Below are positions 56,144-64,000 of a DNA stretch of 64,000 bases, piece after piece (position 1 is the stretch's first letter; each line of letters starts with the position of its first letter). Both the position numbers and the translations under genes were made by a program. This DNA comes from Streptomyces spinoverrucosus. Lineage in GTDB: Bacteria > Actinomycetota > Actinomycetes > Streptomycetales > Streptomycetaceae. The DNA lies in assembly GCF_006539505.1 (NCBI RefSeq), contig NZ_BJND01000004.1, positions 124,001 to 188,000 on the forward strand, given 5' to 3'. A model generated the notes under the pieces. The model saw only the letters and a program-made list of their open reading frames with translations. It was not told the DNA's origin and made no database searches.

Positions 56144-57484
56144 TCAGGGCGCACAGGCCTTGATCAGCGTCTCCAGCTCGTCGGCCACCGCCTGCGCGAA
56201 CCGGTCCAGGTCCGGTACGGCCGCCGCGTCGGCGACGAGCCCGTAGTGGACCCGCCCCCGGTACGTCGACACGGCGACGGCGAGGGACTGGCCGGCGGCC
56301 AGCGGGGCGAAGGGGAACACCTCCGTGAGCTGGTTGCCGCCCAGCTTCAGACCGAGGCCGGGCAGCGGCACGCTGGTGACCAGGATGTCGAACCACAGCC
56401 GGGCGGCCTGGCTGACCAGCGGGCCCCCGAGCCGGTGGCCGAGCGCCGGGACGTGGTCGGCGAGCAGCGCGACGGCGCCCGCGCCCCGGTTGGGGCCGGC
56501 GTCCTTGTTGCGGTCCATGGCCGTGCGGACCGCGGCGAGGCGGGCGAGCGGGTCGGGGTCGTCGACCGGAAGCCGTATCAGATAACCCGACAGCCGGTTG
56601 CCCTGTGGGTGCGCGGTGCGCGGGCGGCGCTTGGAGACCGGGATCAGGGCGCGGGGCGCGACGCCGTCGCTGCCGTCGCCGCGTTCGTCGAGCCAGCCGC
56701 GCAGGGCGCCGGCGACGACGGCGATCAGGACGTCGTTCACGGTGCCGCCGACCGCCTTGCGGATGCGGTGTACGTCGTCGAGGTCGAGGACCACTCCGGC
56801 GGTACGGCGGGTACCGGAGGGCTGGGAGGTCAGCGCCGGTGAGGAGCGCACCCCCAGGGTGGACAGGGCGACGGAGGCGCCGATGTCGAGGGCGCGGCCC
56901 ATGTCGGACAGGGCGCCGCGCACCAGGCCGGGCAGTTTGCGCACGTCGGGCAGCGGGCGGCGGGGCGGCTCCACCGGGCGGGGGCGGGACGCGGGCAGGT
57001 CCGTGGGGTCCAGGACCGCCGCCGCCAGGGTCAGGGCGCGCAGGCCGTCGGCGAGGGCGTGGTGGAACTTGAACAGCACGGCGAACGACACGCCGTCCTC
57101 GCCGGGCAGCACATGCGCCTCCCATGGCGGTCGGCCGCGTTCCAGCGGACGCTCCATCAGACGGCCTGCCACCGCCTGGAAATCGGCCGTCGGGGCGTGC
57201 AGCCGGACGTGGTCGAGCGGGTCGAAGTCCGGCGCGGGCTCACGCGCCGCGCCGCCGAAGGCCAGTGGCTGGCGCAGGTCCAGGGGCCGCCATACGTTCC
57301 GGATCCGCATCCGGAGCCCGGGCACGGCGGCGGCACGCGCGGCGAGCAGGTCGGCGGCGTGGGCGCCCGCGGCGGGCGAGTGGGACGTGAACACGCCGAG
57401 CGCCCCCAGATGCATGGGGTGCCGGTCGGACTCGATGTTCCAGAACGCCAGGTCGAGGGGAGCGAGCAGGTCGTCAGAAGTCAA
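56144..57484 (-). CDS. Wax ester synthase/diacylglycerol acyltransferase (WS/DGAT)
   Basis: 446 residues. The catalytic motif HHALADG (about residues 142-148), PLDLAFWNIESDRHPMHLG at the N-terminus, a GTVNDVLIAVVAGALRGWL helix and SVPLPG-type ILVTSVPLPG are signature blocks. The enzyme makes triacylglycerol or wax esters from diacylglycerol or alcohols and acyl-CoA. From memory this matches S. coelicolor SCO0958, an established DGAT. A TTG start at 57484 with GAGGCAAG upstream. The flanking 57485-57660 stretch holds its promoter region. Confidence 0.92.
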   Translation of the reverse strand: MTSDDLLAPLDLAFWNIESDRHPMHLGALGVFTSHSPAAGAHAADLLAARAAAVPGLRMRIRNVWRPLDLRQPLAFGGAAREPAPDFDPLDHVRLHAPTADFQAVAGRLMERPLERGRPPWEAHVLPGEDGVSFAVLFKFHHALADGLRALTLAAAVLDPTDLPASRPRPVEPPRRPLPDVRKLPGLVRGALSDMGRALDIGASVALSTLGVRSSPALTSQPSGTRRTAGVVLDLDDVHRIRKAVGGTVNDVLIAVVAGALRGWLDERGDGSDGVAPRALIPVSKRRPRTAHPQGNRLSGYLIRLPVDDPDPLARLAAVRTAMDRNKDAGPNRGAGAVALLADHVPALGHRLGGPLVSQAARLWFDILVTSVPLPGLGLKLGGNQLTEVFPFAPLAAGQSLAVAVSTYRGRVHYGLVADAAAVPDLDRFAQAVADELETLIKACAP

Positions 57485-57679
57485 TGGCTTGCCTCGCGTC
57501 GACGACGGGTGGGCCAGCAGTCAATCGCCCACACGCGATTACGGTCAAGTACGATCAGGCTACGCACAGTTAACAGCAGATTAAGTCCGGACGCTTGCGA
57601 AAGCGGTGGGACTCACGGGGACTCATGTGACATAAGTGGTCGCGGAGGAGGGGCAGGGGTGGCACGGAGACGTAAGGAG

Positions 57680-57848
57680 CGTCACACGAAGACCCGCCGG
57701 GCGCCACACGGAGCCTTCCGGACGCCACACGGAAACCTCCGGACGCGACTCGGGGCCGCCCGGGGGACGACGCGAAGACCGCCGGACTCTAACCGAGACC
57801 TCCCGGCGCCACGCAGAAACCTCCGGACGCGACACTGGGGCCCGCCGC
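57680..57848. repeat. Degenerate 19-24-bp tandem repeat array
   Basis: About eight units resembling CGCCACACGGAAACCTCCGGA, several of which differ at a few bases, lie between the WS/DGAT and glgC genes. Neither strand codes convincingly. The 427-bp gap holds no gene. Confidence 0.65.
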
Positions 57849-57911
57849 ACGCGGACGCCGCGCGCAGAGGCGCCCGTGCCTAGGGTCGAACGAGTAATCG
57901 AGCCCGTGTCC

Positions 57912-59132
57912 TCACGACACCCGCTGGCCCTTCCCCAGTGCGATGACCCCGCCCTTGGACACCGTGTACAGCTCCGCGTCCCGTTCCGGGTTGACGCCGA
58001 TCGTCGCGCCCGGGGGCACCTCGACGTTCTTGTCCAGGACGGCGCCCCGCACCACCGCGCCCCGCCCTATGTGGACGTTGTCGTGCAGCACCGAGCCCTG
58101 GACGACCGCTCCCGGGTCGACCACCACACCCGGCGACAACACGGACCGGGTGACCTGCCCCCGTATCAGGCAGCCGGCGCTGATGATGGACTCGCCGGCG
58201 ATGCCGCCCGCGTTGAAGCGGGCCGGTGAGAGCTGGTTGGAGTGGGTGTAGATGGGCCAGCTGCGGTTGTAGAGGTTGAAGGCGGGGCGCTCGGCGATGA
58301 GGTCCATGTGGGCGTCGTAGTACGCGTCGAGCGTGCCGACGTCCCGCCAGTAGCCCTGGTCGCGGCTGGTCTCGCCGGGCACGTGGTTGTCACTGAAGTC
58401 GTACAGGTGTGCCTCGCCGCGCGCGGTGAGCTGGGGCAGGATCGAACCGCCCATGTCGTGCACGGAGTTCCCGTCCTCGGCGTCCCGCTGCAGGGCCTCG
58501 ATGAGGACCTTGGTGGTGAAGATGTAGTTGCCCATCGAGGCGAGCACGCAGTTGGGGTCGTCCGGCAGGCCCGGCGGGTCCGCGGGCTTCTCCAGGAACC
58601 GCTCGACGGTGCTGCCGTCCGAGCCCGGCGTGATCACCCCGAAGGAGGGGGACTCCGACCGCGGGACGCGGATGCCCGCCACGGTCACGCCCGCGCCGGA
58701 CTCGATGTGCTGGGCGAGCATCTGGCGCGGGTCCATGCGGTAGACGTGGTCGGCGCCGAACACCGCGACGTACTCGGGCCGTTCGTCGTAGATCAGGTTC
58801 AGGGACTGCAAAATCGCGTCCGCGCTGCCCAGGAACCAGCGCGGGCCGAGCCGCTGCTGGGCCGGGACCGGGGTGACGTAGTTGCCGAGCAGGCTGGACA
58901 TCCGCCACGTGGTGGTGATGTGCCGGTCCAGCGAGTGCGACTTGTACTGCGTCAGCACGCAGATGCGCAGGATGTCGCCGTTGACGAGGTTGGACAGGAC
59001 GAAGTCGACGAGGCGGTACGTGCCGCCGAAGGTCACCGCGGGTTTCGCCCGGTCCGCGGTCAGGGGCATCAGGCGCTTGCCCTCTCCGCCCGCCAGTACG
59101 ATTCCGAGCACCGAAGGACCACCACGCCGCAT
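57912..59132 (-). CDS. glgC: Glucose-1-phosphate adenylyltransferase
   Basis: 406 residues. The Rossmann nucleotidyltransferase domain has [22 protein letters not shown] (pyrophosphorylase loop) and [15 protein letters not shown]-type [12 protein letters not shown]. The C-terminal left-handed helix is seen in [15 protein letters not shown]. It makes ADP-glucose for glycogen or maltose-1-phosphate. ATG at 59132 has GAGGGGAG upstream, preferred to GTG at 59147. It lies 51 bp downstream of the glycosyltransferase gene on the same strand. Confidence 0.96.
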   Translation of the reverse strand: MRRGGPSVLGIVLAGGEGKRLMPLTADRAKPAVTFGGTYRLVDFVLSNLVNGDILRICVLTQYKSHSLDRHITTTWRMSSLLGNYVTPVPAQQRLGPRWFLGSADAILQSLNLIYDERPEYVAVFGADHVYRMDPRQMLAQHIESGAGVTVAGIRVPRSESPSFGVITPGSDGSTVERFLEKPADPPGLPDDPNCVLASMGNYIFTTKVLIEALQRDAEDGNSVHDMGGSILPQLTARGEAHLYDFSDNHVPGETSRDQGYWRDVGTLDAYYDAHMDLIAERPAFNLYNRSWPIYTHSNQLSPARFNAGGIAGESIISAGCLIRGQVTRSVLSPGVVVDPGAVVQGSVLHDNVHIGRGAVVRGAVLDKNVEVPPGATIGVNPERDAELYTVSKGGVIALGKGQRVS

Positions 59133-59183
59133 GGCCGCTCCCCTCACCGTGGTTGACCCATGCCTGCCCTTGAGCAGGGCGGA

Positions 59184-60362
59184 CTAAGCCTGTTCGAGGA
59201 TCCCCCGGTCGTTCGTCCGCCCGAGGATCTCCTCGTAAAGCCGTGCCGTACGGCGGGCGACCATGTCCCAGCCGAACTCCCCCACCGCCCGCTCCCGCCC
59301 CGCCTCACCCATCCGCCGGGCACCCTCCGGGTCGGCCAGCACCGCGTCCAGGGCGCGGGCGAGGCCGCTGACGAAGTCGTCGTCCATGGGCACCAGCAGG
59401 CCCGTCTTGCCGTCGGCGACGACCTCCGGGATGCCGCCGACCTGGGACGCCACGACGGGAGTCCCGCAGGCCATCGCCTCGAGATTGACGATGCCCAGGG
59501 GCTCGTACACCGAGGGACAGACGAACACGGCCGCGTGCGTGAGGAGTTGGATCACCTCCGGGCGGGGCAGCATCCGGGGGATCCAGTGCACGCCGTCGCG
59601 GACCCGGCTCAGCTCCTGGTACAGGTCGCGGAACTCCCGGTCGATCTCGGGGGTGTCGGGCGCGCCCGCGCACAGCACGACCTGGGCCGCCGGATCGATG
59701 TCGCGCACCGCGCGCAGCAGTTGGGGGACGCCCTTCTGCCGGGTGATGCGGCCGACGAACAGCACGTACGGGCGGTTCGGGTCGATGCCGAGGCGGTGCA
59801 GGACGTCGGTGCCGGGGTCGGGCCGGTAGAGGCCGGTGTCGATGCCGTTGTGCACGACGTGGACGCGGGCCGGGTCCAGCGCCGGATAGCAGGCGAGGAT
59901 GTCCTCGCGCATCGCTCCGGACACGGCGATCACCGCGTCGGCGGCCTCGATCGCGGTGCGCTCGGCCCAGCTCGACAGGGCGTACCCGCCGCCGAGTTGC
60001 TCGGCCTTCCAGGGGCGCAGCGGCTCCAGGGAGTGGGCGGTCATCACGTGCGGGATGCCGTACAGGAGCTTGGCGAGGTGGCCGGCGAGGTTGGCGTACC
60101 ACGTGTGGGAGTGGACGAGTTCGCGGTCCTCGAGGGCGGCCGCGACGGAGAGGTCCACGGAGAAGGTGCGCAGCGCGTCGTTGGCGCCGTCGAGGGTGGG
60201 CCAGGGGCGGTGCCGGACCACGCCCTCGCTGCGGCCCTCGCCCCAGCAGTGCACGTCGAGTTCGACCAGCGGGCGCAACTCCCGGGCGAGGAACTCGACA
60301 TGGACGCCCGCGCCGCCGTACACGTCCGGCGGGTACTCCCGGGTCAGCAGTCCCACTCGCAC
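59184..60362 (-). CDS. glgA: GT4 glycogen synthase/maltose-1-phosphate synthase (GlgA/GlgM type)
   Basis: 392 residues, GT4 rather than the GT5 fold of E. coli GlgA. LTREYPPDVYGGAGVHVEFLARELR is the N-terminal substrate loop; VLFVGRITRQKGVPQLL and CPSVYEPLGIVNLEAMACGTPVVAS are the C-terminal donor motifs. The mycobacterial counterpart GlgM makes alpha-maltose-1-phosphate from ADP-glucose and glucose-1-phosphate, feeding GlgE. GTG at 60362 begins the conserved domain; an ATG at 60398 adds 12 residues. Genomically paired with glgC. Confidence 0.9.
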   Translation of the reverse strand: MRVGLLTREYPPDVYGGAGVHVEFLARELRPLVELDVHCWGEGRSEGVVRHRPWPTLDGANDALRTFSVDLSVAAALEDRELVHSHTWYANLAGHLAKLLYGIPHVMTAHSLEPLRPWKAEQLGGGYALSSWAERTAIEAADAVIAVSGAMREDILACYPALDPARVHVVHNGIDTGLYRPDPGTDVLHRLGIDPNRPYVLFVGRITRQKGVPQLLRAVRDIDPAAQVVLCAGAPDTPEIDREFRDLYQELSRVRDGVHWIPRMLPRPEVIQLLTHAAVFVCPSVYEPLGIVNLEAMACGTPVVASQVGGIPEVVADGKTGLLVPMDDDFVSGLARALDAVLADPEGARRMGEAGRERAVGEFGWDMVARRTARLYEEILGRTNDRGILEQA

Positions 60363-60446
60363 CCGGAACCCCCTGTCTGAAGCGGCTGGTCCCTTCATGG
60401 TCACCCAGAAGCAGCGCGGGCGGAAGACCATGGGATGGCCGCTCGG

Positions 60447-61172
60447 TTAAGCCGTGGGCGGCCGAGTGAAACAGCAGTCGCCGCAGACGCCTCCCCCGGG
60501 CACGCGGTAGTACAGGCAGCAGCTGCGGCGCCGGAAGGACGTGCCGGTGAGAGTGCCGGTTTCGCGCAGGAGGGGGTGGGTGAAGAGCTCTGCGGTCAGT
60601 GCGCAGGCCCGGTCGGCGGTGTCCGTACGGCCGTTCGCCCGCGCCCACCGGTCCAGTTCACGTCCGGCACCCGCCAGCGCGGAACCGGCGTTGCCCCACA
60701 GCAGGCCCTCCGCGAGCCGGTAGCGGGCACGCAGGGTGGCCGCCAGAGGTTCGAGGTGACCGTGCAGCACGACGTCCACGAGGGTCGCGGCATCGCCCGG
60801 CAGCGGGCGCACCTCCATGAGCCACAGGTCGTCGGGGGCGCGGCCGTCGGCGTCCCACCGCACCAGCCGTGGGTCGAGGTCCGGTGTCCGGCCGTACAAG
60901 GCCGCGCAGCCGAGGGTCGCCGACCAGAGCCGGGCCGCGAGGCCAAGATGGGCCACCGAGGCGGCGATCCGGACTTCCGGGGCCTGCAACGCCGTTGCCA
61001 CCTTCTGGACACGGAAAGTCATGGGGTCCCCGTCATCCTCCGCCGTACCCTCGTACGCCTGTGCGAGGGTCGGGAGCGGCTTCGCCGGGGCCGGTGCTGT
61101 GCCTACGACGGTGCGCAGCACGAAGAAGCCGCCGAGCAGTCGCAGGGCTCCGAGGTCGGGGTCAAGGTCCAC
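60447..61172 (-). CDS. FhuF-like [2Fe-2S] iron-reduction protein
   Basis: 241 residues. The C-terminal cysteines RRSCCLYYRVPGGGVCGDC give the C-C-x10-C-x2-C pattern that holds the unusual [2Fe-2S] cluster of FhuF, which reduces ferric siderophores in the cytoplasm. The remaining helical domain contains RIAASVAHLGLAARLWS and LLWGNAGSALAGAGREL. GTG at 61172 is used; a TTG 18 bases upstream is an alternative. No siderophore genes lie alongside. Confidence 0.85.
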   Translation of the reverse strand: MDLDPDLGALRLLGGFFVLRTVVGTAPAPAKPLPTLAQAYEGTAEDDGDPMTFRVQKVATALQAPEVRIAASVAHLGLAARLWSATLGCAALYGRTPDLDPRLVRWDADGRAPDDLWLMEVRPLPGDAATLVDVVLHGHLEPLAATLRARYRLAEGLLWGNAGSALAGAGRELDRWARANGRTDTADRACALTAELFTHPLLRETGTLTGTSFRRRSCCLYYRVPGGGVCGDCCFTRPPTA

Positions 61173-61400
61173 GAGGAGCAGTAGTACCAAGTCCCCTTCG
61201 GCCCTGGGCCTGCGGGTGTCCCTCCCCGGTAGCCCACCCTGGGGATGACAGCGGTCCGGTCGTACTCCATCGGCAGTAGGTCCTATTGCGTGCTCAGGTA
61301 CGACGACGGGAACAGCGCGACAGGGCATCGTGTTGGTTATGAAAGCCGACCGTTCGCCGCGCCGGGCCCAGGGCCCCCGCCGCCCGCAGAGGAGCAGGCC

Positions 61401-63855
<2,455 letters not shown>

Positions 63856-64000
63856 TCAGCCCCGTCGGGTCCGGACGTGCGGTCGGCGGATCGGCACGTC
63901 AGGATGGCCAAGGGGCGATACTGACGGCACAACGGACACACAGGTCGGCACCACCGATACACGATCTACGGGGCCCACGGGTCCCTTGAGGAGCAGGCGG

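Overview
The window is high-GC actinobacterial DNA with the features of a Streptomyces chromosome. These include GTG and TTG starts, 4-bp ATGA/GTGA overlaps, many lipoproteins and Tat/Sec-secreted proteins, a class F sortase, a LysX fusion, a PAS-GGDEF-EAL protein matching RmdA, a wax-ester/triacylglycerol synthase, and an Rpf-LysM-M23 cell-wall hydrolase matching RpfD. From memory, and not checked, the gene order resembles the S. coelicolor left-arm interval of about SCO0911 to SCO0974. I see no rRNA, tRNA, CRISPR array, phage or insertion sequence.

Region 1 (1-4.3 kb): the end of an ergothioneine operon (egtB partial, egtC, egtD), an orphan sugar-binding lipoprotein with a possible DasR site upstream, and a dodecin. 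Region 2 (4.3-12.2 kb): an HAD phosphatase, an LLM flavin oxidoreductase, an acyltransferase pair of ornithine-lipid type, a three-subunit succinate dehydrogenase (sdhCAB), and a divergent LysR regulator with a palindromic site between them. Region 3 (12.2-20.8 kb): signalling and envelope genes. These are rmdA translationally coupled to a SAM methyltransferase, a repeat lipoprotein, a Pro/Thr-rich secreted protein, a DUF4239 membrane protein, a secreted protein divergent from a class F sortase, and a Tat-exported polysaccharide deacetylase.

Region 4 (20.9-27.4 kb): lysX, a universal stress protein, an APC permease and a CapA lipoprotein. Region 5 (27.6-38 kb): stress and development regulators. 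These are an ECF sigma factor, an unknown protein, a zinc-binding anti-sigma factor, a SigB-type sigma factor divergent from a PP2C phosphatase, an Fpg/Nei glycosylase, a PAS-GAF-PP2C-ATPase regulator, a large lipoprotein and a lipase-maturation-factor-like membrane protein.

Region 6 (38-52.4 kb): sugar use. An eight-gene operon encodes a binding-protein ABC importer and a non-phosphorylating L-fucose pathway (mutarotase, dehydrogenase, lactonase, fuconate dehydratase, SDR). A divergent FadR/GntR regulator shares a perfect TGGT-N3-ACCA operator with it. A decayed secreted-protein gene, an alpha-mannosidase, an amidase and a GNAT follow. Region 7 (52.4-64 kb): a 57-residue orphan protein with a strong ribosome site, an HD hydrolase, a 485-bp array of 38-bp degenerate repeats, a small membrane protein, a zinc-ribbon SDR, a WS/DGAT, another short repeat array, glgC with a GT4 glycogen/maltose-1-phosphate synthase, a FhuF-like protein, a DMT transporter and rpfD. 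No single spectacular new system stands out. The best leads are the 38-bp array, the small orphan protein, the coupled rmdA-methyltransferase pair, the sortase locus without a sorting motif, and the fucose operon with its regulator.
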